DNA of 64,000 nt from Bacteroidota bacterium (GCA_016702705.1 JADJDM010000002.1:62001-126000), one strand, 5' to 3'; positions 38,796 to 49,018 are shown, counted from the first letter of the stretch. Translations and numbers: made by a program. The notes: generated by a model from the sequence alone, not told the origin.

Positions 38796-40776
38796 TTACT
38801 TTAAATAGCTAATAGCAATAATCTGTATTTTACGTTCAGCAGCCGCAAATGGACTATAAACTGAGTTCCGAGTATCTTTTACATCATCGCTTACTTTACT
38901 CAAAATTAATTCGCCAATATCTTCTTCAAAAAACTCTATTCGGCCTCCTTGTTCGTTTGTGTTATTGATGTATTTTACAAACATGCCATTTTTGTATTCT
39001 TTAAAATAGTTTTGTAAACTACATACTCTTCGCTTCGCTAAATTCACATTGTAATCGGTTGATGCTAGCGGACTGCAAAATCCTTTCATGGTGATTTTTA
39101 CTTTTTCGCCGCGAGATAATACTTTTTCTAATAACTCGGCAAATTTATCTAAGTCGCGCATACCTGCATCTACACTATCTTCAAAAAAGTTCTCAATTCT
39201 GTTTTCTGCAATTTGTTTTGCATCCGCTTCTAATCCTTTTGGATATTCTTCATGATACTTAGGTTGCAGATGTTTATAATCATCGTAAGTGGTTTTGTAG
39301 TTTTTAGTTGTGGTGATGGCTTTTGTTTTGGGATTAGGCTCATCGTTATGAAAGAACAATGTTAATGGACAAAGCACTTTCATTTGATTAATAATGAGTT
39401 TAGAACTATCAACAGGAACAGGTGGTTCTTCTAATGGTGGAATAGAGAAACGATAAATATCATTGCAACAACTTTGTTTTTCTTCGAAGTAAGAACCAAT
39501 ACGATTAGATGAAATATAAGCTTTGTTTTTTTTGCTGCTTACACTGTAATAAATATCGTTTAGTGGTGAGTTAATTGGATAACCTGCATTTTCGGGCGGG
39601 GCAAATTTTTTGTCTTTGTAAGCTGATTTAAAAATATCAAATCCACCTAATCCTTTGTGCCAGGTCGAACTAAAGTAAAGTAGTTTTTTGTTGATGCACA
39701 TAAAATGGTGTTATTTCATCTTCTACAGTATTTACATTTTTTCCAGCGTTTAATGCTTCTCCGTATGTTCCATCTTTGTTTATTTTGCAATACCAAATAT
39801 CTTGCCCGCCTTCGCCACCACTTCTATCTGATGAGAAAAATAAACATTCGGTGCTATCTAATAATCCTACATTTGGCTGAGTATTATTTGTTCCTGTTGC
39901 ATTTATTTGTGGAGGTAGTTTTTTAAAATCTGTCCATTTATTGTTTTCCCAATTCGATTCAAGTATTTCACACTGAAAAGTACTTGCGTTTTTTTGACTG
40001 CACCGCGTAATAAATATTTTTGTAAATGTGTGGTTAAAACATGTATTAGCGTTATGAATTCCGTTTTTATTAAACAAGGAATCTAATTCTTGTGCTTTTT
40101 TAAACAGTTCACCTTTTTGTTTAGAAGTATAAAGTTTATTGAAATTAATATTGTTTTTCGAGTCTTTATCATTACTAAAACGAAGGGAAGAAAAGTACAA
40201 AGTGCTATCCCACTCAAAGGGGGCATATTCAGAGACCTTACTGTTTATCATACTATCAAGGTGTTCTATTTTTGCTTCAACTGGGTTTTTAATTAAAATT
40301 TGCGCAAGGTCGCATGCTTCTACTTCGTTTTTTGCTTTTAATGCTAATTGTTTTCTTGCTTTATCCTTACTTGCTTTGTTTTTTCCGCTAAATTTAGCGT
40401 ATAGTTTTTTTGCGTCTTTGTACTTGCCTTTGCTTTTTAAAATGGTAGCTAACCAATAGGTGGTTTCTGGATATAATTTCGCGTTATCTTTCTTAAATAC
40501 TTTTTGGTACCAATGCTCTGCAATGTCTATGTCGGAGTTCAATCTGCTTGCCTCTGCATATTTGTATTGATAATCGATGTTAGCTGAATCGATAAGGATA
40601 ACGCGGTTGTATATTTGTGAGGCAGAAAAATAGTCTTTATCAGCCATTGCATCTTCGCCTTGTTTTAGTAGGTTTTTAAGAGATTGAGCAAAAGATGAAT
40701 TTGCAGAAAGTAATAGTAGTAGAAGAACTACTATTACCTTAAGTTTTCGATATGCTATTTGATTTAATAAATTCAT
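38796..40776 (-). CDS. OmpA-like protein with TPR and PD40 repeats (frame-corrected)
   Basis: The two overlapping frames (40848-39670 and 39701-38796) make one protein of about 660 residues. It starts at ATG 40776, giving a signal peptide ending NSSFAQ; the longer frame upstream would overlap the previous gene. Domains are TPR (about 30-130), PD40 propeller repeats (DSTECLFFSSDRSGGEGGQDIW, LYFSSTWHKGLGGFDIFKS) and an OmpA-like end (KITMKGFCSPLASTDYNVNLAKRR). The frame break is near 39683-39700; two missing A would give FYDASTKKLLYFSS. It is a homologue of the 31098 product with a degenerate OmpA part and a long linker. Confidence 0.8.
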
Positions 40777-40804
40777 CAATAACAAAGATAATAAAACAAA
40801 TATT

Positions 40805-41887
40805 TTATGCAAGTAATTCAAATTCCTGGATTCCGTATGATTCTCCATTAATTAGGATTTCGATTTTATGCAAGCCCGCATTGTGTTTACGCGTTGTGAA
40901 GTCTTTAAAAAGTTGTTCTTTGGTAATGCTCAGCTTTTCGTTTTTTTGGAGCTTTATTTCTTTTAACTTAAAAACCTTTGGAGCTAATTCGCCTGATAAT
41001 TTTTTATAGTGAATAGCATAATCAACAACTAAATTTTGCTCTTGATTTTTGTTTGATTCTAATTCGAAACTGAATTTTAATCGCTCACCTAATTTTATTT
41101 TCTTCTTCGAAAGCAAAAGATTAGATATAGCTACTTTTGGATTTTTCTCAAATTCAAAAACAGAAAGTATTTGCTGATTTCCTTTTTTAATAAGGCTTCT
41201 AGCAGCATGTTTAATTATCCAAGATGTATGTTTGTTATTAGTTCCCCAGCCTTTTACAATTTTGAGCATTGCATCAGGATTATCTTTTGAAATGTCGTTT
41301 AAATGATTGGCAACTGATTTTCTTACATACAATTCATCATCTTCTTTTAATGCTTCTAAAATTTCTTTTGTTGCATACGGATTTTTTATAGGCTCGTCTA
41401 ATTTAAACGACCACGGAAGCCGAGGGCGCGAGCCTTCTGATGATAATCTTCTTACATGATGGTCTTTATCCTTCGCCCATTTTTTCATTTCAGATAATGT
41501 TTTATCAAAATCTAATTTTAAAAACTCTCGAATAGCAAATTCGGAGGAACCAAAAGTGGTGAAATATTTTAATGCTTCTAAGGATGTTTTAATGTGTTTT
41601 CTTCCGTAAACTCCAACATAATCGGGAAACAATAAACTTACATAACCTCGTTTTACTGTTGGAATTGTATCACGAAGAATGGTAATTGTTTTTTTGTAAT
41701 CGCTTGGTAAATACACATGCATTGTTTCCGAAGCCTTACGCATACGTTGGTTTAACGAAAGTTCTTCTAAATTAGAAGTAACGTCTTTCAAAAATTTCTT
41801 TGTTTCGAAAGCGGGGTAGGTCTTATTTATTTCCTCAGCTAAATGCACGAAGAAATTTTTATTAAACATTTCTTTTAATGGCTCCAT
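40805..41887 (-). CDS. DNA alkylation repair protein, AlkC-like with Ig-like end
   Basis: The 360-residue protein is built of HEAT-like helical repeats (about 1-245; HHVRRLSSEGSRPRLPWS, YVRKSVANHLNDISKDNPD) followed by a C-terminal beta domain (about 255-360; LGERLKFSFELES, LHKIEILINGESYGI). HEAT-repeat DNA glycosylases AlkC and AlkD remove alkylated bases such as 3-methyladenine without flipping them. The beta domain matches the Ig-like extension known from AlkC rather than AlkD. It precedes an OmpA/PD40 gene by 28 bases on the same strand, with no evident functional link. Confidence 0.85.
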   Translation of the reverse strand: MEPLKEMFNKNFFVHLAEEINKTYPAFETKKFLKDVTSNLEELSLNQRMRKASETMHVYLPSDYKKTITILRDTIPTVKRGYVSLLFPDYVGVYGRKHIKTSLEALKYFTTFGSSEFAIREFLKLDFDKTLSEMKKWAKDKDHHVRRLSSEGSRPRLPWSFKLDEPIKNPYATKEILEALKEDDELYVRKSVANHLNDISKDNPDAMLKIVKGWGTNNKHTSWIIKHAARSLIKKGNQQILSVFEFEKNPKVAISNLLLSKKKIKLGERLKFSFELESNKNQEQNLVVDYAIHYKKLSGELAPKVFKLKEIKLQKNEKLSITKEQLFKDFTTRKHNAGLHKIEILINGESYGIQEFELLA

Positions 41888-41984
41888 TGATGAATTTGAA
41901 AATGTATTAATTTAGAAATTTGAAAATACTTTAAATTGTTGAATAAAATCAATTTTCAAATTAACTAATTCCCAAATCTTCAAA

Positions 41985-42716
41985 TTAAATAGCCAACTTA
42001 ACCAAGTACTTCCCTTCAAGTATTGGAATTACAGGTGCAGTGTTTGGCACAAGACAATAACGAATATCTTTCTTTAAATTCAACTTCACCATACGTTCTT
42101 TGTGCGATGCATGGCTTAAGAATTTCATTGGATCATCTTTCGCCATTTCGTAGAGGTATTGTAAGGCAAGACAACCATCTCCTAATTTAACTTCTTGTGT
42201 GCGTTTGATGATTTCGTGTGTTACAGCACCAGCATATAAGGAGTCTTCTAAATTAAATCTGTTTTTCCATCCTGAACAAAGTAATAAAATGTTGCGGTCT
42301 TGTTTTACCAACCAATCACAAAGTACATCAATATTTAAAAAAGACCCAATAACAACTTTGTATGCATTACGAGCGGCTTCAATTGCTTGCGTTCCGTTAG
42401 TAGTTGTAAGTGCAATGGTTTGTCCGTTTACATGTTCGCCCATATAATCGTATGGTGAATTTCCGAAATCAAAACCTTCAATTTTGATAGCATCTCTTTC
42501 TGCACCTGCTAAAAAACCTTGTTGTTTATAGGATAATGCTTCATCAACTGTTGCAACAGGAATCATTCTTTCTGCGCCATTATGAAATGCAACGCATATT
42601 GCAGATGTTGCGCGTAATACATCAATAATTACAACAATGCTTTCTTTATCTTCGTAAGTAGGGTAGAGTGCAGGAGAAAAACAAGCTTCAATTTTTAATA
42701 CCTTATCTTGAGTCAC
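41985..42716 (-). CDS. comB: 2-phosphosulfolactate phosphatase family protein
   Basis: The 243-residue protein belongs to the ComB family: IDVLRATSAICVAFHNGAE (residues 31-49), LTTTNGTQAIEAA (about 103-115) and LLLCSGWKNRFNLEDSLYAGA (about 148-168) are its signature blocks. ComB hydrolyses phosphosulfolactate to sulfolactate in coenzyme M synthesis. Bacteroidota do not make coenzyme M by the archaeal route, and no ComA or ComC gene is nearby, so the role here may be in another sulfonate or an unrelated phosphate ester. It lies 12 bases upstream of nothing obvious on its own strand and follows a small exported protein gene. Confidence 0.93.
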   Translation of the reverse strand: MTQDKVLKIEACFSPALYPTYEDKESIVVIIDVLRATSAICVAFHNGAERMIPVATVDEALSYKQQGFLAGAERDAIKIEGFDFGNSPYDYMGEHVNGQTIALTTTNGTQAIEAARNAYKVVIGSFLNIDVLCDWLVKQDRNILLLCSGWKNRFNLEDSLYAGAVTHEIIKRTQEVKLGDGCLALQYLYEMAKDDPMKFLSHASHKERMVKLNLKKDIRYCLVPNTAPVIPILEGKYLVKLAI

Positions 42717-42728
42717 AAATACAGTGGA

Positions 42729-43169
42729 TTATTTTTTGATTATTTTTTTCAAACTTTCTTGCATCTTGTAGGTTGATGAAGGAATCATTTCTTTTGGAAT
42801 AAAAACATCTTTTTTCTCGTAACCTTGATATACGATTTGTAAGTAAAGATCTTTTGTTTTTAACTCTTCAGGAATTGAGAATAAATAAAGCCCAGCGCTA
42901 TTTGAAACAACAGTTGTTTTAGTTCCTTTTATATTAACTACTGCCCCAGTGATAGGTTTCTTGGTTTTATCATCAATTAATTTCCCTTGCACAACAACTT
43001 TTTTCTTTTCGGTTGATTTTGTTGTAATCAGTTTCCCTATCATTAACTTGGGAGTTGGTTCATCATGATTTGGTGGACCAATAATTAAATGGGAAGATGC
43101 TTTTGCTGCAAAGGCAGAAAATATACCTAAAAGTAAAAAAACGTAAGTATATATTAATTGCTTATTCAT
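42729..43169 (-). CDS. Exported carboxypeptidase-regulatory-like domain protein
   Basis: Starting at ATG 43169 (MNKQLIYTYVFLLLG) the protein is about 146 residues with a cleavable signal and one transthyretin-like regulatory domain (VVVQGKLIDDKTKKPITGAVV, then TTVVSNSAGLYLFSIPEEL). This is the plug-preceding domain found in many TonB-dependent receptors, but here it stands alone, as in some Bacteroidota periplasmic proteins. The stop is 12 bases before the comB start, so the two are probably co-transcribed. Role unknown. Confidence 0.8.
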   Translation of the reverse strand: MNKQLIYTYVFLLLGIFSAFAAKASSHLIIGPPNHDEPTPKLMIGKLITTKSTEKKKVVVQGKLIDDKTKKPITGAVVNIKGTKTTVVSNSAGLYLFSIPEELKTKDLYLQIVYQGYEKKDVFIPKEMIPSSTYKMQESLKKIIKK

Positions 43170-43221
43170 TCGTAGCACTAAATTACGAATTTTCCCGAAA
43201 TAATTGATTTAGCGATTGTAA

Positions 43222-44304
43222 TTATTGCTTTAGAAAAGGAATTTTAACAACTTTTGCCTTAATTGCCTTATCTCTAATCTTTACATAAATTTCCGAATCT
43301 ACTTTTGAATGAGCTGTTGTAACGTAACCCATTCCAATTGCTTTGTTTAAACTTGGCGATTGTGTTCCTGATGTTACTTTACCAATAACTGCCCCGCTTG
43401 CATCACAAATTTCATAATCATGACGAGGAATACCTCTGTCAATCATTTCAAACCCCACTAATTTGCGTTGTAAACCTTGCTCTTTTAATTTAAGCATAAA
43501 GTCTTTATCAGTAAAGTCTTTAGTGAATTTAGTAATCCAACCTAAACCAGCTTCTAAAGGTGAAGTAGTATCATCAATATCGTTTCCATATAAACAGAAT
43601 CCCATTTCTAAACGTAAAGTATCACGAGCGCCTAATCCAATTGGTTTAATGCCAAATTCAGCTCCAGCTGTAAAAATAGCATCCCACATTTTTTCTGCAT
43701 GTTCGTTATCAAAATATAATTCAAATCCACCTGCCCCTGTGTATCCTGTATTGGAGATAACAACATTCTCAATTCCATTAAATGTTCCTTTTCTAAATTC
43801 GTAATAAGGAATTTCAGATAAATTAATGGAAGTTAATTTTTGCAATGTTGCAACCGCTTTAGGACCCTGAATAGCAAGTAAAGAAGTTCTGTCTGAAATA
43901 TCTTTCATGTCAACACCATAAGTGTTGTGCTTACTAATCCAATCCCAATCTTTTTGAATGTTGGAAGCATTCACCACTAACATATAGGTTTTATCATCGA
44001 TTTTATATACGATTAAATCATCAACAATTCCACCTTTACCATTTGGTAGGCAAGAGTATTGTGCTTTTCCATCAAATAATGTAGTAGCGTCATTACTTGT
44101 AACTGCTTGAATTAAATCTAACGCCTTATCACCTTTTAAAATAAACTCACCCATGTGACTAACATCAAATACACCTACAGCGTTTCTAACTGTGTGATGT
44201 TCGTCGTTTAGGCCTGAATAAGAAACAGGCATATTGTAACCTGCAAATTCAACCATTTTAGCACCTAATGAAATGTGTTTATTGGATAATGCTGTAGCTT
44301 TCAT
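43222..44304 (-). CDS. gcvT: Aminomethyltransferase (glycine cleavage T protein)
   Basis: The 360-residue enzyme transfers the aminomethyl group's carbon from lipoylated H protein to tetrahydrofolate, releasing ammonia. Family blocks are VFDVSHMGEF (about 46-55), SNTGYTGAGGFELYF (about 185-199), GLGARDTLRLEMGFCLYGNDID and GIPRHDYEI with a late VTSGTQSPSLNKAIGMGYV. It acts in the cytoplasm with GcvP and GcvH, neither in the window. A -7 box lies 20 bases before the ATG. Confidence 0.98.
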   Translation of the reverse strand: MKATALSNKHISLGAKMVEFAGYNMPVSYSGLNDEHHTVRNAVGVFDVSHMGEFILKGDKALDLIQAVTSNDATTLFDGKAQYSCLPNGKGGIVDDLIVYKIDDKTYMLVVNASNIQKDWDWISKHNTYGVDMKDISDRTSLLAIQGPKAVATLQKLTSINLSEIPYYEFRKGTFNGIENVVISNTGYTGAGGFELYFDNEHAEKMWDAIFTAGAEFGIKPIGLGARDTLRLEMGFCLYGNDIDDTTSPLEAGLGWITKFTKDFTDKDFMLKLKEQGLQRKLVGFEMIDRGIPRHDYEICDASGAVIGKVTSGTQSPSLNKAIGMGYVTTAHSKVDSEIYVKIRDKAIKAKVVKIPFLKQ

Positions 44305-44324
44305 AAATTCAATTTTTTGAGTGG

Positions 44325-44332
44325 CAAATGTA
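44325..44332 (-). promoter_or_regulatory. -7 box for gcvT
   Basis: Minus-strand TACATTTG matches TAnnTTTG, 20 bases before the gcvT ATG. Confidence 0.45.
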
Positions 44333-44350
44333 AGTTTTATAAAGGATAAA

Positions 44351-44385
44351 AAAAATCGGCTTACAAATTTTGTAAGCCGATTTTT
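44351..44385 (-). terminator. Terminator after the PKD/T9SS protein gene
   Basis: AAAAATCGGCTTACAAA pairs with TTTGTAAGCCGATTTTT around one base. It begins 4 bases after the stop of the 44390 gene and separates it from gcvT. Confidence 0.85.
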
Positions 44386-44389
44386 AGTT

Positions 44390-47300
44390 TTACCTAACTA
44401 GATTAACGTGTCCGGTTACGGAGCGTTGTTTTAGGAATGCGTCTTTGTAGATTATTTTATAAATAAACACTCCACTTTCGGTTGAAATATTTTGATTGTT
44501 ACTTAATGAGCCCTTCCAACCTTCGCTAAGGTTATGAGTTAAGAAAACTCGCTCTCCCCATCTGTCATAAATAGCTAAAGTATAATCCTCAACTAAAACA
44601 CCAGTGCTTTTTGGCAAGAACTCATCATTTTTCCCATCGTTATTTGGAGAGAATGAATTTGGCACATAAAAAGCAAAATCAGGCGTAATAATAACAGGGT
44701 GCGTTACTTCTGCATAACAACCATTTATTGTTGTAGCGCTTAATGTAATATTATATGTTCCTTCACCAGGGAAATCATAAGATACATTAAAGTAATCTGC
44801 ACTATCTAAATCTGCAATATTCCAAAAATAGCTTAAGCCTGCACCATTTGGCGTTGTATTAAGGAAGTCAACGTGTGGTTCTAAAGAAGTAGGATTAGAA
44901 GGTTCGTAAATAAATTCAGGTTCTGGAACACTATTAATTGTTATGTATCCTGTTTTTGTTTCGGTATCTACACAGCCATTAATATCTGTATAAGTTAAAG
45001 AAATTGTAAATACACCCGCCTGAGTATAAACATGAACAGGGTTTGCTAAGCTTGTTGTTGAAGCATCTCCAAACGACCAACTATATGAAGTTGGGCTAGC
45101 TGGAGTTGAAACAGTGCTTGTAAATAAAACAGGAACACTTGGTAAACATCCTGCTAAAGTATCAGCACTAAAATCAATTACGGGAGCATCAAATACTTCA
45201 ACAAATTTGGTAACGCTATCAGGACAACCTACGCCTAAATCTGTTTTGTATTTTACACTATAGCCTGGAGCAACTGATGGCCCTAATGTTGGAGGGTCGA
45301 ATTGTGTAGCAACAATATTATTTATTGTCCAAGTACCACCTGCATTATTTGCATAAGCACTTAATGTAACTGGTGTGTTGTATTCACAGAAAGGACCAAA
45401 AGTAGTAAAGTCAGCAGGTATTTTTTGTGACACTAAAACTAGTACACTATCTGTTATCATACAATCAGCAGGACCAACAGTATAAACAACATGCGAGTTT
45501 CCTAAAACAGAAAGTTCTGGGTGAAAATTAGAAGTGTTACCTGCAGGAACAACCCCACCGCCATTACCACTACCATTTATATGATGCGCCCATGTACCGC
45601 CTGTTGGAGTTACTGGTGAAAGAGAAAATAATTGGATAGGATCTGAATTACAAAATATACTATCGGTTGTAACAATTTGTGCAACGCCGCCGCCAATACT
45701 AAATGTAACAGAATCATTTCTGCTACATAAACCGTTAAGTGTAGTTACTGTTACAGTATAAGTAGTAGAGCCAGATGGTGGAGTTACCGTTGGGTTTTTA
45801 ATGTTAGGATTTGATAAGCCAATTGCAGGTGACCAGTTATAAGTGTAGTTTGCTGGGTTAACAGAAGATGAAAAATTGAAAGTAACGTTTGGTCTCTCAC
45901 TATAAACAGTTTCTGAGTTTGGAACATTACAACCTACTTGTCCATCCTGATCAAATGTAATACTTGATTGGAAAGCAGTTGCAGTTGATAACACTTCATC
46001 CCCACCAGACCAATCATCATTATCGTAACAAAATTCAATTAATAAGTTGGATACACCATCATATGCGTATGGACTGGTGAAATTAAAAGTATTTAATCCA
46101 ACAACTGGAGCGTACAAAGGTGATGTATAAACTGTTGTTGCTCCAGCTTCAAACGCTCCAGTTGCACTAGCAAATGCATTTGTAGCAGTACATTTTATTT
46201 TTACAGTTAAGCCCGCATAGCTTTGCCCGCCAACAGAAGAAACATTTAATGCAATTGAATTAATAATCCCTTGCCCAAGCCCTAAAGCTTGTAATTCGGA
46301 AGCTCTGAATAAATATTGTGCTCTACCATCTTCCCACACCCCCATAAAAGGCGTTGGATTGGTAAAATTAGGAGTAGTGTTAGTGCCTACTTGAATAAGA
46401 TTACTGCTGCCAGTACATGCTGTCCCAGGACTCAAGGAGCAACTTGCTCCAGATAAACATGGGAATTCAACATCAAGTTGCAATGGGGCAGGAGGTATGG
46501 CTGTCATACAAGTATCATTTCGTATAGTAAATGGTGGCGGTCCTTGCTGGGCAGTAACAACAATGGAATCTCTTTTAATACAACCTAAATTACTAGTAAC
46601 GGTTACTGAATAAGTAACAGTTTCTGCATCGGCCATTGTGAGTAAAGGAGTGCTTACCATTGGCATATCTAAACCTGTTGTTGGGGTCCAAACATAACTA
46701 TAAACACCAACTGGGTTAGGTGTAATACCTAATTGAATTGGATTTCCTGTACAGCCCGATGCTGTTGGGCCAGGCGTTAGTGCCCAGTTAAATGTTGGTA
46801 CAACTGTAATGGTAACGGTATCTCTATTTACACAACCTGCAGCACCACTAGTTTGTATAACATAAGTAGTAGTGGTATTAGGTGTAACGGTTGGTTCTTG
46901 ACAAGGGTTACATGACATTTGCGGACCCGTTGCCATCATAATACCTCCAAGATCGAACCAGTTGTAAGGGCCACCAGGACCAGAACCATGAAGTACCGCA
47001 GCATCTCCTAAACAAATAGTTGTGTCGGGACCAGCATTAGCTGCTGGTAAAATATTTATAAAATAATTAATTACTTGTTGGCCAGAAATTGGACATGCAT
47101 TGTCATAAACTGTTACAGTTAGATTTGTATTTTGATTTGCAGAACCCGCTGGGGCTGTCCAACTAAATTGCAAGGAAACATTGTTTGGTTGACCTGGAAT
47201 TGGGTAACTTACTGTTGCAGTTGCACCAACAAAAGCTGGATTTGTTAAAAGATTTGTTCTAATTTTAAGTGAGTCACCAGCATTTGGGTCGCTAAAAGTA

Positions 47301-48250
47301 ACGTTAAATGAGAAAGGAATACCTTCACAAATTTGCAATTCATAAGGATCTAATGGATTAAGTACTGCTCCGTTGCCGGTAACGTTTGAGTTGCTCAATG
47401 GCCCTGCTGAACAACCAATAGTAAGGTTATTACAGTTTTGTACTACCATTTGTACATCACGAATTACTTCTCCAACTAAAATTCCATTAGCATCAAACTC
47501 TTGAACCAATACAACAACAACATAAGTCCCTTGAGCTGTTGGTGTAAAATTTAATTGACCAGTTGTAGCATTAATACTAATTCCTGGAATAGGCGAAGCT
47601 CCTGTAAATCCTGGACTATATGTTAAAGGATCTGTTGGACTTGTACCCATTGCTGGAACTAAAGAATATTGAAGTGTGTTTCCATCTTGTTCAACAACAC
47701 CAAAGTTATAACATGCAGGCTGATTAACACACAAGTAAGGTAGTGGTTGAGCAGTAAAAACAGGTGAATTATTATTTGGGGCATTTAAATTATTAAGAAG
47801 GGCATACGCATAAACGTCTGCAACATCTGGATTATCAAGGTTCACGATTAACCCATTTCTACAGCAAGTGTTATAAGAAAAAACCCAATCCGTACAACCA
47901 CCAGGCAAAGTTACTATACCAACATAATCAATCATATTATTACCATTGATTGTACCATTATTGCAGGTAGAAGTTGCAGACGCACATATTTGCGAAATAT
48001 CAACTCCATCGCCAGGTGTTAATGGACTTTGATTTAATGTAACGTTTTGACTACCTAAACATCCATCAACGCTTATGCTTTGAGATGTTCCAGGATTAAA
48101 ACCACCTGTGCAATCCCAATACACAGTGTAGTGTACTTCATACTGATTATTACCTAAACTAATGTAGGTAATTTCACCACCAGAAATATGTGATGCGTAA
48201 GTTGAAATACTTACAAGCAAAAAGCTTAAGAATGATAATAGTTTTTTCAT
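44390..48250 (-). CDS. Large secreted PKD-domain protein with T9SS type B sorting domain
   Basis: The 1,286-residue protein begins with a signal peptide (ending STYAS) and the Bacteroidota start SHISGGEITY. It is beta-rich and Cys-rich, with repeated SNPNxKNPTVTP and DSVVVTAQ-type strands and at least two PKD domains (YSWSFGDASTTSLANPVHVYTQAG; SYFWNIADLDSADY). The C-terminus (FYVPNSFSPNNDGKNDEF, IYDRWGERVF, FIYKIIYKD) is a gliding-motility-associated type B sorting domain, so it is exported by the type IX system. It probably acts as an adhesin or surface filament. It is monocistronic with its own terminator. Confidence 0.92.
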   Translation of the reverse strand: MKKLLSFLSFLLVSISTYASHISGGEITYISLGNNQYEVHYTVYWDCTGGFNPGTSQSISVDGCLGSQNVTLNQSPLTPGDGVDISQICASATSTCNNGTINGNNMIDYVGIVTLPGGCTDWVFSYNTCCRNGLIVNLDNPDVADVYAYALLNNLNAPNNNSPVFTAQPLPYLCVNQPACYNFGVVEQDGNTLQYSLVPAMGTSPTDPLTYSPGFTGASPIPGISINATTGQLNFTPTAQGTYVVVVLVQEFDANGILVGEVIRDVQMVVQNCNNLTIGCSAGPLSNSNVTGNGAVLNPLDPYELQICEGIPFSFNVTFSDPNAGDSLKIRTNLLTNPAFVGATATVSYPIPGQPNNVSLQFSWTAPAGSANQNTNLTVTVYDNACPISGQQVINYFINILPAANAGPDTTICLGDAAVLHGSGPGGPYNWFDLGGIMMATGPQMSCNPCQEPTVTPNTTTTYVIQTSGAAGCVNRDTVTITVVPTFNWALTPGPTASGCTGNPIQLGITPNPVGVYSYVWTPTTGLDMPMVSTPLLTMADAETVTYSVTVTSNLGCIKRDSIVVTAQQGPPPFTIRNDTCMTAIPPAPLQLDVEFPCLSGASCSLSPGTACTGSSNLIQVGTNTTPNFTNPTPFMGVWEDGRAQYLFRASELQALGLGQGIINSIALNVSSVGGQSYAGLTVKIKCTATNAFASATGAFEAGATTVYTSPLYAPVVGLNTFNFTSPYAYDGVSNLLIEFCYDNDDWSGGDEVLSTATAFQSSITFDQDGQVGCNVPNSETVYSERPNVTFNFSSSVNPANYTYNWSPAIGLSNPNIKNPTVTPPSGSTTYTVTVTTLNGLCSRNDSVTFSIGGGVAQIVTTDSIFCNSDPIQLFSLSPVTPTGGTWAHHINGSGNGGGVVPAGNTSNFHPELSVLGNSHVVYTVGPADCMITDSVLVLVSQKIPADFTTFGPFCEYNTPVTLSAYANNAGGTWTINNIVATQFDPPTLGPSVAPGYSVKYKTDLGVGCPDSVTKFVEVFDAPVIDFSADTLAGCLPSVPVLFTSTVSTPASPTSYSWSFGDASTTSLANPVHVYTQAGVFTISLTYTDINGCVDTETKTGYITINSVPEPEFIYEPSNPTSLEPHVDFLNTTPNGAGLSYFWNIADLDSADYFNVSYDFPGEGTYNITLSATTINGCYAEVTHPVIITPDFAFYVPNSFSPNNDGKNDEFLPKSTGVLVEDYTLAIYDRWGERVFLTHNLSEGWKGSLSNNQNISTESGVFIYKIIYKDAFLKQRSVTGHVNLVR

Positions 48251-48418
48251 CTATTTTATAAATTAAAAGACAAATTTCGAAAACCGAATTTACTAAAAAT
48301 TAATGAGATAAGTCAAAAATTTAACTTTTCCTTCACGAAAATCTCAAAAAAAATGGATAAAATAGAAAAAATAGAACCTAATTATTAGGTTTGGAATAAT
48401 TTTTAGGGTAAAAGACGT

Positions 48419-48943
48419 TTATGAAACAACTGGAGGAGCCTCCATTATATGGCCACAACTCTTACAGGTACACAAGTCTTTATCGTTGTAATATTTTTTA
48501 AACACCGCTTGAAATTGGTTGGCAATATCGGTTAGCATAAAATATTCTTCATACAGCTTATTATTACATTTCTCACAAAACCACAATAGGCCATCTTTTT
48601 CGTTTTCTCTTCTTCTACGCTCAATCACCAGGCCGATAGTGTCTTTATAACGTTTTGGATTATGTGGTACTTTGGGAGGAAGTAAAAAGATTTCTCCTTC
48701 TTTTATTGGAACGGTAACCGCTTTACCATTTTCTTGAATCTGTACTTCAACATCTCCCTGCAGTTGATAAAAAAACTCTTCGCTTTCATTGTAATGGTAG
48801 TCTTTTCGTGAGTTTGGACCACCAACAACCATAATGATAAATTCAGTATCTTGATAAACAACTTTATTGTTAACTGGTGGTTTTAATAGGTGCTTATTTT
48901 CTTCTATCCATTTTAAGAAATTGAAAGGGCGAATGATACTCAT
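48419..48943 (-). CDS. nbaC: 3-hydroxyanthranilate 3,4-dioxygenase
   Basis: The 174-residue cupin oxidises 3-hydroxyanthranilate to 2-amino-3-carboxymuconate semialdehyde, the step before quinolinate and NAD or glutaryl-CoA. The iron ligands sit in YHYNESEEFFYQLQGD (His-x4-Glu pattern, about residues 49-64) and LLPPKVPHNPKRY (about 88-100). Two CxxC pairs near the end (CEKC about 124, CKSC about 162) form the rubredoxin-like iron site of the bacterial homodimeric type. With tryptophan 2,3-dioxygenase at 33159-34208 it indicates a kynurenine route. A full promoter lies upstream. Confidence 0.96.
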   Translation of the reverse strand: MSIIRPFNFLKWIEENKHLLKPPVNNKVVYQDTEFIIMVVGGPNSRKDYHYNESEEFFYQLQGDVEVQIQENGKAVTVPIKEGEIFLLPPKVPHNPKRYKDTIGLVIERRRRENEKDGLLWFCEKCNNKLYEEYFMLTDIANQFQAVFKKYYNDKDLCTCKSCGHIMEAPPVVS

Positions 48944-48956
48944 AGTAGTTTTTTTA

Positions 48957-48987
48957 CAAACCTATAAAGATTTGAGCGTAAAAACAA
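48957..48987 (-). promoter_or_regulatory. Promoter of the 3-hydroxyanthranilate dioxygenase gene
   Basis: Minus strand: TTG (48985-48987), 20 bases, then TAGGTTTG (48957-48964), matching the Bacteroidota -33/-7 pattern. The -7 box is 13 bases before the ATG. Confidence 0.65.
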
Positions 48988-49018
48988 CACATGAGTTACA
49001 TAAACTAATAAATATCAG

